64,000 nucleotides of DNA from assembly GCA_943846675.1 (NCBI GenBank), contig OX044357.1, positions 1,302,001 through 1,366,000 of the forward strand. The letters run 5' to 3'. Source of the DNA: UBA987 sp002292105 (GTDB taxonomy: Bacteria; Bacteroidota; Bacteroidia; NS11-12g; UBA9320). Below the pieces are notes generated by a model, which saw only the letters and a program-made list of their open reading frames with translations, was not told where the DNA came from and did no database searches. Below, in pieces: positions 6,722 to 15,672 of this stretch. Made by a program: the position numbers and the translations under genes. Position 1 is the stretch's first letter. Each line of letters begins with the position of its first letter.

Positions 6722-7927
6722 TTAAATTTCGTGACCCATTTTTTCGCGTTTGGTATCCAAATACACCGCATTGTGCGGATTTGGCTTTACCATCAAACTC
6801 ACATTTTCAATAATCTCTAAGCCATAGCCAATCAGCCCTTTGCGCTTCTTTGGATTGTTGCTCATCAATTTTATTTTTCGAACGCCAAGATCTCTTAAAA
6901 TCTGAGCGCCAACGCCGTAATCTCGTTCATCCATTTGAAAGCCAAGCTCTAGGTTAGCCTCAACGGTATCCATACCTTGCTCTTGCAATTTGTAAGCCTT
7001 TAGCTTGTTGAGTAAGCCAATTCCGCGACCTTCTTGGTTCATGTATACAATGACTCCTTTTCCTTCTTGTTCTATCAGCTCCATGGCTTTTTTCAATTGC
7101 TCGCCACAATCGCATCTACAACTGCCAAAAATGTCGCCAGTAACACAGCTAGAGTGCACGCGTACCAAAATGGGTTCCTCTTCATTCCACTCGCCTTTGA
7201 CTAAGGCTAAATGGTCTTGACCGTTTGCCGTTTGCTTAAAGGCAACCAGTTTGAAATCGCCAACATCTGTTGGCAAGGCTACATCAATTTGTCGTTCTAT
7301 GAGACTTTCGTTTTTAAGTCGATATTCAATTAAGTCTGCAATAGACACAATCTTCATATCAAACTTCTCCGCTACCAAGTATAGATCTGGAAGGCGAGCC
7401 ATGCTGCCATCCTCGTTCATAATTTCGACGATACAGCCCGCTGGTTGAAAGCCTGCTAATCTGGCCAAGTCGATGGCTGCTTCTGTATGACCAGCGCGTC
7501 TTAAAACACCGTTCGTTTTTGCTTTTAAAGGGAATATGTGACCAGGCTTACCCAATACGGCTGGGTCGGTTTTTGGGTCGACCAATGCTTTAATGGTCAT
7601 TGCGCGATCGTATGCAGATATTCCTGTTGAGGTGCCATGTCCAATTAAATCAACCGATACGGTAAAAGGCGTCTCGTATTGTGCGGTGTTTTTACCCACC
7701 ATTAACTCCAAGTCCAACGCTTCACAACGTTCTTCTATAAGTGGTACACAAATCAAACCACGGCCCTCTTTTGACATGAAATTCACCATTTCGGTGGTCA
7801 TGTTTTCAGCGGCGGTAAGAAAGTCACCTTCGTTCTCGCGATCTTCGTCATCAACTACAATTATCATCTTACCATTACGAATGTCTTCGATGGCTTCTTC
7901 AATTGTATTTAGCGTTGTCTTTTTCAT
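6722..7927 (-). CDS. ribBA: Bifunctional riboflavin biosynthesis protein RibBA
   Basis: This roughly 401-residue protein fuses 3,4-dihydroxy-2-butanone 4-phosphate synthase (about residues 1-205) to GTP cyclohydrolase II (about 206-400), the two entry steps of flavin synthesis. The RibB half shows DDEDRENEGDF and the RAGHTEAAIDL site. The RibA half shows the zinc-binding Cys cluster CVTGDIFGSCRCDCGEQL and the YMNQEGRGIGL and MDERDYGVGAQIL motifs. A second ATG lies two codons upstream at 7933, but a TACCTTTG box ends only 2 bases before it, so the ATG at 7927 is the more likely start. rnhA follows on the same transcript. Confidence 0.96.
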   Translation of the reverse strand: MKKTTLNTIEEAIEDIRNGKMIIVVDDEDRENEGDFLTAAENMTTEMVNFMSKEGRGLICVPLIEERCEALDLELMVGKNTAQYETPFTVSVDLIGHGTSTGISAYDRAMTIKALVDPKTDPAVLGKPGHIFPLKAKTNGVLRRAGHTEAAIDLARLAGFQPAGCIVEIMNEDGSMARLPDLYLVAEKFDMKIVSIADLIEYRLKNESLIERQIDVALPTDVGDFKLVAFKQTANGQDHLALVKGEWNEEEPILVRVHSSCVTGDIFGSCRCDCGEQLKKAMELIEQEGKGVIVYMNQEGRGIGLLNKLKAYKLQEQGMDTVEANLELGFQMDERDYGVGAQILRDLGVRKIKLMSNNPKKRKGLIGYGLEIIENVSLMVKPNPHNAVYLDTKREKMGHEI

Positions 7928-7935
7928 ACTCATAG

Positions 7936-7943
7936 CAAAGGTA
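7936..7943 (-). promoter_or_regulatory. Candidate -7 box for ribBA, almost touching the start codon
   Basis: TACCTTTG on the minus strand ends 2 bases before the first in-frame ATG (7933) and 8 bases before the second (7927). If used, the transcript has almost no leader. Confidence 0.55.
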
Positions 7944-8089
7944 ATTCATTCATTGAAACAGAAGAATGTCATTAAAGTTCTAATCGATAATAATCTTTCT
8001 TACATAGAGTTAAAAAGACATTACAAGACTATCTTATTTTCGTGCCTTGTGCGCTATAAAACAAACCATACTTATAATCTAAGGTCCAA

Positions 8090-10459
8090 ATGAATTGGAG
8101 AATAATTACCACCTGCCTTTTCGTTTTTTCTTCGTTTTTTGGTCAGGCCAAAAACGTTACACTGTCGGGCTTTATTTACGAACAAGGAAGTAAAGAAGCT
8201 TTAATCGCGGTAACCGTGTTTACCGTTGGGGGCGAATATGGCACCACCAGCAATGATTATGGGTTTTACTCCTTGACTCTGCCTGAAGGAATCTACGATG
8301 TCGTCTTTGATTATGTAGGGTATAACCAACAAATCGTGACTATGGCGTTGGATAGTAATTTTAGTTTCACAGCTTATTTGGTACCTCAAGGTAACAGGCT
8401 GACAACCACGGAAATTGAACTAAAAAAGAGAGAGAAAGAGAGTGATAAAGTCCAAATGAGTACGGTAGATATCCCGATTAAACAGATAAAAGAGATTCCA
8501 GCATTATTTGGTGAAAAAGATGTTTTAAAGGTGATTCAACTGCTACCTGGCGTTCAAAGTGGGAGTGAAGGGCAAAGTGGATTGTATGTTCGAGGAGGTG
8601 GTCCGGATCAAAACCTGATTATACTTGATGGCGCAACGGTGTATAACGCACAGCATCTATTTGGGTTCTTTTCTTTGTTTAATGGAGACGCGTTACGCAG
8701 CGTCGAACTCATCAAAGGTGGTTTTCCTGCACGCTATGGCGGCCGACTCTCTTCTGTTATTGACATGAATATGAAAGACGGTAACAAGGAAAAGACCACA
8801 GGAGAAGTTGGTGTTGGCATTATTTCGTCAAAAGGTATACTAGAAGGCCCACTGGCCAAGGGGAAAGGGTCGTATATATTGTCAGGCAGGCGTACGTACA
8901 TAGACGCGTTGTTGCAACCGTTCATTTTGGCGGCTTCTGATGGCAAAAGCTCTGGCGGCTACTATTTCTACGACTTCAATGCGAAGGCGAACTATCAGAT
9001 AGACAAGAATAACAAGGTGTATTTAAGCGGCTACTTCGGTCGAGATAAATTCTATTTCAATGAGAAGTATGGAGAAAATTTTAAGGAGCAAACCAAGACC
9101 AATTTTGGTTGGGGTAATGCCACGGGTACATTCCGGTGGAACCATGTTATTGGTCCCAAGGTTTTTGTGAATACGTCGTTAATTTATAGCACGTATAACT
9201 TAGGCATAGCAGCCAAAGAAGAACAGGCTGATACCACCTTGTTCGAATTGAGATACGGCTCTGGTATTCGTGACTATAGCTTTAAACAAGATTTTGACTA
9301 CTACCTGAACAACCGCCATAAAATAAAATTTGGCTATGTGGCAACGCACCACAAATTCACGCCAAGCGCTGTAGTACTAACCGATAGTTACGATTCTTCA
9401 CGGATAGACGATGAGGTGAACTTCAATGCCATTGAAACGGGTTTGTATGTGGAAGATGAGGTGAAATTTACGAGTAAGCTAAAAGGTTTATTGGGAGTCA
9501 GATTAAGTAGTTTTCATGTGGATGGTGCAAATTATATCAATCCCGAACCCAGAGTAGCCTTGGCCTACAAACTGGCAAAAAATCTTTCTGCAAAACTCTC
9601 ATATGCGACAATGAACCAATACATCCACTTGTTAAGTTCCAGTGGTGTCGGTTTGCCGACTGACTTGTGGGTTCCGGCCACAAAAAGAGTTAAACCCCAG
9701 TCTTCGTCGCAAATAGCTGGTGGCATTGCGAAAGATTTCAAGAAACCGCAGATAAGTTTGACGGTAGAAGGTTACTACAAAACGATGAGCAACATCATTG
9801 CCTATAAAGAAGGCGCATCTTTTTTACAAATCGAAGCTGCCGTTGACGGTGAAGCCAAGCAAGTATCTTGGGAAGATAATGTAACAACGGGCAATGGGGT
9901 GAGTTATGGAACTGAATTATTGGTACAAAAAAAATATGGCAAGTTTACAGGATGGATGGGTTATACATTGTCCTGGACCAAACACACCTTTGATAGCATA
10001 AATAATGGGAAATCGTTTTACGCACGGTACGATAGACGACACGATATTTCTGTGGTTGGACAGTATAAAATCAATGATCGGATGACATTGTCAGCCAACT
10101 GGGTGTATGGCACCGGAAATGCGATCACCTTGCCGATTAGTACGTTTAGATTAGATAACCATAACTTGCTTACCAGTGCCAATGGATTTTGGACAAATGG
10201 ACAGCAATACACCGAACGAAATGATTTTCGTATGAAGGCGTATCACCGGGCAGACATTGGTTTGCAAATCAAAAAAGTTAAACCAAAAGGTGTTAGAACA
10301 ATTGAATTTAGTGCCTACAATCTATACAGTCGAAAAAATCCTTTTTATTACTACATCGGGACAGAGAGCCGGTTCGATCCAAACAGTAAACAGGTGTTGC
10401 GGCAAGTCAGTTTGTTTCCTATTCTACCTTCAATTTCCTGGAACTATAAATTCAAATAA
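8090..10459 (+). CDS. TonB-dependent outer-membrane receptor with carboxypeptidase-regulatory-like domain
   Basis: This 789-residue protein has a signal peptide (about 1-20, ending FGQA), then a CarboxypepD_reg-like beta-sandwich (about 22-108, with LSGFIYEQGSKEALIAVTV and a TLPEGIYDVVFDYVGY ending), a plug domain (about 115-230, LLPGVQSGSEGQSGLYVRGG and ARYGGRLSSVIDM) and a 22-strand-type barrel ending in Phe-Lys. It imports an unidentified ligand using TonB energy. It is not a SusC: it is shorter than most SusC proteins and is followed 2 bp later by a DUF4249 lipoprotein instead of SusD. This receptor/DUF4249 pairing recurs in Bacteroidota. A TATTTTCG box lies at 8035-8042. Confidence 0.93.
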   Translation: MNWRIITTCLFVFSSFFGQAKNVTLSGFIYEQGSKEALIAVTVFTVGGEYGTTSNDYGFYSLTLPEGIYDVVFDYVGYNQQIVTMALDSNFSFTAYLVPQGNRLTTTEIELKKREKESDKVQMSTVDIPIKQIKEIPALFGEKDVLKVIQLLPGVQSGSEGQSGLYVRGGGPDQNLIILDGATVYNAQHLFGFFSLFNGDALRSVELIKGGFPARYGGRLSSVIDMNMKDGNKEKTTGEVGVGIISSKGILEGPLAKGKGSYILSGRRTYIDALLQPFILAASDGKSSGGYYFYDFNAKANYQIDKNNKVYLSGYFGRDKFYFNEKYGENFKEQTKTNFGWGNATGTFRWNHVIGPKVFVNTSLIYSTYNLGIAAKEEQADTTLFELRYGSGIRDYSFKQDFDYYLNNRHKIKFGYVATHHKFTPSAVVLTDSYDSSRIDDEVNFNAIETGLYVEDEVKFTSKLKGLLGVRLSSFHVDGANYINPEPRVALAYKLAKNLSAKLSYATMNQYIHLLSSSGVGLPTDLWVPATKRVKPQSSSQIAGGIAKDFKKPQISLTVEGYYKTMSNIIAYKEGASFLQIEAAVDGEAKQVSWEDNVTTGNGVSYGTELLVQKKYGKFTGWMGYTLSWTKHTFDSINNGKSFYARYDRRHDISVVGQYKINDRMTLSANWVYGTGNAITLPISTFRLDNHNLLTSANGFWTNGQQYTERNDFRMKAYHRADIGLQIKKVKPKGVRTIEFSAYNLYSRKNPFYYYIGTESRFDPNSKQVLRQVSLFPILPSISWNYKFK

Positions 10460-10461
10460 CG

Positions 10462-11283
10462 ATGCATAAAAAACAGATACCTTTCGCCTTTATTGTTTGC
10501 TTTTTGCTGCTTAACGGTTGCCAAACAATCGTGGATAATGTTGAATTACCAGAGATTGAAACTGAGGCTGTGGTGCATTTTCGATATGATGGCGCCATCA
10601 ATACATATGATTGTTCTTTAACCAAGTCTAATCCAATTTTCGGAGAACGTAGATCGGATTTCGACGTCATCGACGATGCCGTTGTATCCATAACGGGTAT
10701 TGGCCGAACAGATACCGTAATGTTTATTGACGGCATTGATAAATACAACGACGAGAGTACGCTTAACTTTATCGACGGCGAACAGTATGAGCTCCATATT
10801 ACTTTGCCAGACGGTGGGCAAATCTATGCGCAGTCTGCATACCCAGTAAGGCCACAAAACATTGAAGTGGTGGTAGATTCTTTTAAGCGCGACTTTGAAA
10901 CCATTTATCGCATTCGAACGAGTTGGGACGATATTCCGGGTATTCACGAATACTACATGCTCGAGTACTATCAGATTTATAATTTTAATGGGCAAAAAGA
11001 CACGGTCAGTAGTTATGTCGCTCAGGTAGCATCAGGTGACGATGCTGGCACCAGATTTTCTGAGCAATATGAAGCCTACGCGTTTAACGAGCCTGGAAGT
11101 AACCTTTCTGTAGATATGTTTGTCGTGCTCAGTGGAATTACGAAAGAGGAGTACGATTATTTGCAGTTTTTAGAGCGTTATGAACCAGAGAATCCCTTCA
11201 CCGAGCCAACATCAGTACCATCCAACATTCAAGGAGGATTGGGCATGTTCACCTTAAAGAACAGCATGATTTATAAGTTTTAA
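10462..11283 (+). CDS. DUF4249-family lipoprotein
   Basis: This 273-residue protein starts MHKKQ with a hydrophobic core and the lipobox LLNGC (Cys about residue 20), so it is lipid-anchored. The body (VSITGIGRTDTVMF, GEQYELHITLPDGGQIYAQSAYPVRP and a C-terminal GGLGMFTLKNS) has the layout of DUF4249 proteins. These are encoded next to TonB receptors and are thought to act with them at the cell surface. It starts 2 bp after the receptor stop, which supports a shared transcript and complex. The ligand is unknown. Confidence 0.88.
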   Translation: MHKKQIPFAFIVCFLLLNGCQTIVDNVELPEIETEAVVHFRYDGAINTYDCSLTKSNPIFGERRSDFDVIDDAVVSITGIGRTDTVMFIDGIDKYNDESTLNFIDGEQYELHITLPDGGQIYAQSAYPVRPQNIEVVVDSFKRDFETIYRIRTSWDDIPGIHEYYMLEYYQIYNFNGQKDTVSSYVAQVASGDDAGTRFSEQYEAYAFNEPGSNLSVDMFVVLSGITKEEYDYLQFLERYEPENPFTEPTSVPSNIQGGLGMFTLKNSMIYKF

Positions 11284-11335
11284 ACAGTTGTAGTTTTTTG
11301 ATAAGAAATGGGCGACAGTTTTTATCTTAGCAGCC

Positions 11336-12520
11336 TTGAAAGTCCTATTCTTAGCTAACAGAATTCCTTACCCACCATTTAGAGGTGATAAGCTAAAAAT
11401 ATACAATCTGAGCCGAAGACTTTGCAAAGATCATGAGTTATACCTCATTGCATTTGTTGAATCTAAGGCTGAGCTGAAATACAAAAAACATTTAGATCCG
11501 ATATTTAAGGAAGTACACTTGGTGTATCAACCTAAATGGAAGTCGTATTTGTATAGTGCGTTAAACTTTTTTCACTCCATGCCTTTCCAGTTGGCTTATT
11601 TTAAGAGTAGAAATATGTCGAATGTGCTCCATCATTTCTTAGATAAACATTCTGTTGACGTCATCCATACACAGCATCTTAGAATGTCTCAATATACCAG
11701 TGATTTGAGTAATCAGCGTCGGATATTGGATCTCCCTGACGCCTATTCACTGTATTGGCAAAGAAGGAATGAAGTGGATAGACCTTGGTGGAACCAATTG
11801 TTCGACTCATTGGAGTCCAAACGTGTAATTGAAGCAGAAAAGGTGGTATTCGATTATGACCTAAACTTGGTGTGTTCGGTTGAAGACAGAGATCACTTAT
11901 TACAGATACATCCGGGTTCGCGCGTAGAATTGTTAAGAAACGGCGTGGATTTGGAAACGTTTACCTTCGACGACCACGACTATTCACGATGCGAAACGTT
12001 ACTTTTTACTGGCAACATGGATTACGCCCCCAATGTAGACGCTGTTACCTATTTTGTAGAAAATATGTTCCCTGAACTTGTGTCGAAACACCCCAATATT
12101 AAACTGGTTATTGCAGGACAACGGCCTGTAAAACAGGTGTTAGACCTGGCTTCTGACCATGTTGTAATAACAGGCTTTGTTGAAGACATTTCTGAAATGT
12201 ACAGCCGAGCCGATATTGTTATAGCGCCTTTACGATTTGGTGCTGGTACTCAAAACAAAGTGCTGGAGGCATTGGCAATGGGCGTTCCGGTTGTTTGCAC
12301 CGATATTGGGTTTAAAGGGCTGGAAATCACTTCGGGCGAAGGGGTCTTTCATGCCAATAACGATGCCGAGTTTATTGAACATGTGTCAAACTTGATTGGC
12401 TCAGAAGAACTCAGAGCGGCGACAGGTCAAAAAGGACTTGAGCTGGCTAAAACCAAGTTTAGTTGGGATGGCATCTCAAACGACCTTGCCCGTCATTTCA
12501 AATCCGTTAGTCGGGATTAA
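11336..12520 (+). CDS. Glycosyltransferase family 4 protein, TTG start
   Basis: This 394-residue GT-B fold enzyme starts MKVLFLANRIPYPPFRGDK, the usual opening of this group, and that Met position is a TTG. No in-frame ATG or GTG fits better. The C-terminal nucleotide-sugar domain has FTGNMDYAPN, VITGFVEDISEMYSRADIVIAPLRFG and GAGTQNKVLEALAMGVPVV. The GTxNKVLEALA signature resembles the exosortase-associated sugar transferases (TIGR03087-like), although no exosortase is visible here. It is cytoplasmic and probably acts on a cell-envelope or exopolysaccharide glycan. TATCTTAG at 11323-11330, 5 bases before the TTG, is a possible -7 box. Confidence 0.9.
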   Translation: MKVLFLANRIPYPPFRGDKLKIYNLSRRLCKDHELYLIAFVESKAELKYKKHLDPIFKEVHLVYQPKWKSYLYSALNFFHSMPFQLAYFKSRNMSNVLHHFLDKHSVDVIHTQHLRMSQYTSDLSNQRRILDLPDAYSLYWQRRNEVDRPWWNQLFDSLESKRVIEAEKVVFDYDLNLVCSVEDRDHLLQIHPGSRVELLRNGVDLETFTFDDHDYSRCETLLFTGNMDYAPNVDAVTYFVENMFPELVSKHPNIKLVIAGQRPVKQVLDLASDHVVITGFVEDISEMYSRADIVIAPLRFGAGTQNKVLEALAMGVPVVCTDIGFKGLEITSGEGVFHANNDAEFIEHVSNLIGSEELRAATGQKGLELAKTKFSWDGISNDLARHFKSVSRD

Positions 12521-12525
12521 TTTTG

Positions 12526-12533
12526 TATGTTTG
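12526..12533 (+). promoter_or_regulatory. Candidate -7 box for the 12538 lipoprotein, 4 bases from ATG
   Basis: TATGTTTG is a perfect TAnnTTTG match ending 4 bases before the ATG at 12538, implying a leaderless or nearly leaderless mRNA. Confidence 0.5.
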
Positions 12534-12537
12534 ACAT

Positions 12538-12759
12538 ATGCAGCACGATTATTTACACCTAAAAGGCAAACATTTCGCCTTTGTTATAGCAGTTTTTTGT
12601 TTAACTGCTTGTTCATCTACATCTAAACCTGAATTAACCGAAGAGGAAAAGCAAGAAGTCATTGAGCTAGAAGAGTCGGCTAGGAAGATTGACTTGGCAG
12701 TGGATGAGTTGGATAGTGCAATGAGGGATTTAGACGAGGTGGACGAATTGTTAAAATAG
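12538..12759 (+). CDS. Small lipoprotein with acidic helical body
   Basis: This is a 73-residue protein with a basic/His N-terminus, a hydrophobic segment and the lipobox CLTAC (Cys about residue 25). The mature part is short, very acidic and helical (LTEEEKQEVIELEESARKID), with a heptad-like spacing of Leu and Val that could form a coiled coil. It starts 17 bp after the glycosyltransferase stop but has its own -7 candidate. It is followed 5 bp later by another secreted, highly charged protein. No family is recognised. Confidence 0.75.
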   Translation: MQHDYLHLKGKHFAFVIAVFCLTACSSTSKPELTEEEKQEVIELEESARKIDLAVDELDSAMRDLDEVDELLK

Positions 12760-12764
12760 GCAAA

Positions 12765-13466
12765 ATGAAAAACAGTTTAAAAATTTTAGTAGGATCTTGT
12801 TTGATCTTCATGCTCACTATTGGCAGTGTATTCGCACAAGCCAATAAAGAAAAAGGAAAGCAAGGCAAAGAGGGGAAAGTTAAAGAATTGCGGGAAAAAG
12901 TTCGCGGAAAGCAGGATAAAAAAGAACATCAATCGAAAGAAGATAAAGATAGTTTAAAAAAGAACCGAAAGGATTCAAAACCTGAAAACAGGGAAGATGA
13001 AAGTAATGACGATCAGGACGAAAGTGAGGGTCAGAAAGTAGATAAAGTTAAAAAGGAAAAGAAAATAAAGCGGGATTCCGCAACTCGAAATGGGAAAGGC
13101 CATGGCCATGGTCGCGAAAGAGATAAAGACAATCAAACAGGCAAGGAATTTGGCAAAGAAAGAAGTACAGAAGCCAAATTGCACAAAGAACAGGCACTAG
13201 AAAAAGCAGCGGTTAAAAAAACGGAAGCACAAATAAAAATCGAGGAGGCCAAGAACAAAGTGTCTGAGGCAAAAACAAAACTTGATGATGACAAAGCAAA
13301 TGGCAACCTAAGCGATGAAGAGGTTGCTGCTAAAGAAGCAAAAATTAAAAAGGCAGAAGTAATTATTCAAAATGCAGAGGATAAACTCAAAAAAGTAGAA
13401 GAAACAGAAAGCACTGACGTACGAGAATCAGAAGTTGAAGACGATTCGGAAGAAATTGAGGAGTAA
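12765..13466 (+). CDS. Secreted Lys/Glu-rich low-complexity protein
   Basis: This is a 233-residue protein with a clear signal peptide (about 1-25, ending SVFAQ). Nearly all of the mature chain is charged: Lys/Glu/Asp/Arg-rich up to about residue 140, with a small GHGHGR patch, then long helical stretches (EKAAVKKTEAQIKIEEAKNK and DEEVAAKEAKIKKAEVIIQ) consistent with a coiled coil, and an acidic tail. It lies 5 bp after the small acidic lipoprotein, so the two may work together in the periplasm. No known domain is recognised, and database hits to such sequences would be dominated by composition. Confidence 0.75.
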   Translation: MKNSLKILVGSCLIFMLTIGSVFAQANKEKGKQGKEGKVKELREKVRGKQDKKEHQSKEDKDSLKKNRKDSKPENREDESNDDQDESEGQKVDKVKKEKKIKRDSATRNGKGHGHGRERDKDNQTGKEFGKERSTEAKLHKEQALEKAAVKKTEAQIKIEEAKNKVSEAKTKLDDDKANGNLSDEEVAAKEAKIKKAEVIIQNAEDKLKKVEETESTDVRESEVEDDSEEIEE

Positions 13467-13468
13467 GA

Positions 13469-14041
13469 TTAAAACAACTCTTTAATGTTTGTTGCAAATA
13501 GCTTAACGGCAATCGCCAACAATACAATTCCGAAAACCTTACGCAAGATTCCTATACCACCAGGGCCCAAAAGCTTGCCTAAACGAGCGGTGTTTTTTAA
13601 TACGAAGTAAACCAGTGCAATATTGATAAGTATGGCCACCAAAATATTTTCAATAGCATACTCTGCACGTAACGACAATAAGGAGGTTAAGGTACCTGCT
13701 CCTGCAACAATAGGAAATGCAATAGGAACGATACTCGCTGTATTAGGAGAGTCGGATTTAAACAAATGCAGGCCTAAAATCATTTCTAAGGCTAGAAAGA
13801 AAATAACTATCGAGCCGGCAACAGCAAAGCTATTCAGATCTACGCCTAGCAATTTTAATATACTGTTTCCTGCAAACAGAAACACAACCATAATCAAGAA
13901 TGCTACAACGCTTGCCTTTTCGGATTGTATATGACCAACCTTCTCTCGTAACGATAAAATAATGGGTATGCTACCCAAGATGTCGATTACGGCAAACAGT
14001 ACCATTGTCACAGACAAGATTTCAGTAAAATTGAAAAACAT
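13469..14041 (-). CDS. MarC family integral membrane protein
   Basis: This 190-residue protein has six hydrophobic segments and the standard MarC pattern: an N-terminal FFAVIDILGSIP-like segment, a central FLALEMILG, the VPIAFPIVAGAGTLTSLLSL motif and a C-terminal LLAIAVKLF. MarC proteins are inner-membrane proteins of uncertain function, and the early multiple-antibiotic-resistance link is not supported for the family. It converges with the charged secreted protein, with 2 bp between the two stops. A TACCTTTG box lies at 14067-14074. Confidence 0.9.
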   Translation of the reverse strand: MFFNFTEILSVTMVLFAVIDILGSIPIILSLREKVGHIQSEKASVVAFLIMVVFLFAGNSILKLLGVDLNSFAVAGSIVIFFLALEMILGLHLFKSDSPNTASIVPIAFPIVAGAGTLTSLLSLRAEYAIENILVAILINIALVYFVLKNTARLGKLLGPGGIGILRKVFGIVLLAIAVKLFATNIKELF

Positions 14042-14066
14042 ACTATTGGTAGGATTTTATGAGGTG

Positions 14067-14074
14067 CAAAGGTA
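14067..14074 (-). promoter_or_regulatory. Candidate -7 box for the MarC-family gene
   Basis: TACCTTTG on the minus strand is a perfect match, 25 bases upstream of the ATG at 14041. Confidence 0.5.
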
Positions 14075-14111
14075 TACTACAACCAAATCATTTTGTATGC
14101 ATAACTACGTA

Positions 14112-14576
14112 TTAATTCACTGAACTGATTTGAATTTCGGCGGCATAGTCCGACAGTTTAATTGGATTGTCGGCCACCGGATGCGGGCTAAGTTGATTCA
14201 ATGTTACTCGGTAACCTCCAACAATTGTGTCGTTGTGATAAATGTTGGACGTAGGTTGTGTGTCGAGATATAAGACATGACTTTTTTTTGCCGTAGTTAC
14301 CTTGAATCTCATTTTTGCGTTTCCTTCCCAAATACAATTTACCCCTTCAGGACACCTTGAATCGTCATAAACAGAATCCATAGTCACGCAGATGTTTTGA
14401 TCGAGATTACAGGCCTTGTCGTTTATGCCTAGTGCAAAAGGCCTATTCAACGCAAACTTAAACGAATAATCTTCTGCAATAACTTCGGTCGTTTTGCGAT
14501 TACACTGAGCAAACACCAACCCAAAAATAAGGAAGGTCATAAGAAGCATTGTTCGACGTGATTGGATGTTAACCAT
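14112..14576 (-). CDS. Small lipoprotein with DSRCPEGVNCIWEG motif
   Basis: This is a 154-residue protein. The N-terminus has Arg-Arg, a hydrophobic core and the lipobox VFAQC (Cys about residue 25). The mature part carries four more Cys and the motif DSRCPEGVNCIWEGNA, seen in a group of uncharacterised Bacteroidota envelope proteins, followed by beta-strand-like stretches (YRVTLNQLSPHP). The paired Cys suggest disulphides. A TAGATTTG box 4 bases before the ATG supports this start, and starting at internal Met10 would lose the basic N-region of the signal peptide. The function is unknown. Confidence 0.8.
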   Translation of the reverse strand: MVNIQSRRTMLLMTFLIFGLVFAQCNRKTTEVIAEDYSFKFALNRPFALGINDKACNLDQNICVTMDSVYDDSRCPEGVNCIWEGNAKMRFKVTTAKKSHVLYLDTQPTSNIYHNDTIVGGYRVTLNQLSPHPVADNPIKLSDYAAEIQISSVN

Positions 14577-14580
14577 ACAC

Positions 14581-14588
14581 CAAATCTA
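14581..14588 (-). promoter_or_regulatory. Candidate -7 box 4 bases from the 14576 ATG
   Basis: TAGATTTG on the minus strand matches TAnnTTTG perfectly and lies directly against the start codon, implying a leaderless or nearly leaderless mRNA. Confidence 0.5.
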
Positions 14589-14684
14589 CTCATTTAAGGT
14601 GTTGTGGTGGGTCATACATACAGTTTTTTTACTTTGACCGTTTATGTTTTAGGCCTTGGCGGTATAAACGACCAAAAAGGGATT

Positions 14685-15668
14685 ATGAAGAAGTCGATAA
14701 TATGTTTGGTTGTTTTGTTAACGGCAGGCACAGTTACTGCCGACGAAAAGTTGTTTAAAAAGATTGAAAGAAAGCTCGATCGCGATTCACTTAAAGGCCT
14801 GGCTTATATTAAAAAATTAAAATCTAAGCGATCCACGGAGCCAGATGCCTATCACTTTTTGTCTGCCTTGTACCTTGATAAGTTTGAGTCTGAAACTCGC
14901 CTAACAAAACAGTATAGTGCGCTGAATAGAGCGGCTTCAGATGCCTATCGTTCGGCAAAGTACACCACTAAACATGATTATATCAAAACCCATCAAAAGG
15001 TACTGATTAACCAAATTGCCGTTCAGGTAGAATCCCTTCGAGATACTTTTTTGCGGTATAAGGATTATGATCGGTCCGAAAGACTGGCAAAGCACTATTC
15101 AAGACTAACGGGCAAGCATCTACCAACCTTGGATCAAATTGATTCCGTCAGAAGGGAAAAAGAAAAGGAGGCACGGCTGTTGCTTCAGGTTGCGTGCACA
15201 GTGAATGGGAAGTATTATGGCATGCCGGTTGGTGATGAGGATATCGGCCCTATTGACTTCAAAGCAGAAAAGGAGATACTAAGACTCATTAATAAAGCCC
15301 GCGTTCAAAAAGGTATGGAACCATTAGAATGGAGTTTCGATTTAAGCAGGGCTGCACGATACCATGCGCATGATATGGCTACACAGCGATACTTTGACCA
15401 CAATACGTATGATCGAATTGACGGCAAACTGGTTAAGATTGGTGGAACTTTTGCCCGTATTCGCAAGTTTTACAACCTCAGATTTGTGAATTCTGAGAAC
15501 ATTGCAGCAGGCAGCAAGTTAGCCAAAGATACCTATCATCAATGGTATACGAGTAAAGGCCACTATGCCAACATGTTCAATAAGAAAAGTAAATACGTTG
15601 GATTAGGTGTGGCATACAACCCACAAAGTCCTTACAAGTATTACTGGGTTTTCTGTACGTCTAAATAA
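14685..15668 (+). CDS. Secreted CAP (SCP/PR1-like) domain protein
   Basis: This protein is about 327 residues from the ATG at 14685, which starts a clear signal peptide (MKKSIICLVVLLTAGTVTA). The upstream in-frame GTG at 14604 would add 27 residues with no signal character. The N-terminal half is helical and charged. The C-terminal half is a CAP domain, with INKARVQKGMEPLEWSFDL, the HDMATQRYFDHN His/Glu-region strand, NSENIAAG and YHQWYTSKGHYANMF. Bacterial CAP proteins are extracytoplasmic, and their targets are mostly unknown. It converges with the downstream TonB receptor. Confidence 0.88.
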   Translation: MKKSIICLVVLLTAGTVTADEKLFKKIERKLDRDSLKGLAYIKKLKSKRSTEPDAYHFLSALYLDKFESETRLTKQYSALNRAASDAYRSAKYTTKHDYIKTHQKVLINQIAVQVESLRDTFLRYKDYDRSERLAKHYSRLTGKHLPTLDQIDSVRREKEKEARLLLQVACTVNGKYYGMPVGDEDIGPIDFKAEKEILRLINKARVQKGMEPLEWSFDLSRAARYHAHDMATQRYFDHNTYDRIDGKLVKIGGTFARIRKFYNLRFVNSENIAAGSKLAKDTYHQWYTSKGHYANMFNKKSKYVGLGVAYNPQSPYKYYWVFCTSK

Positions 15669-15672
15669 GCTT

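Noticed and set aside
8090..11283. SusC/SusD pair
   Set aside because: The receptor is followed by a DUF4249 lipoprotein, not SusD, and lies 23 kb from the glucan locus.
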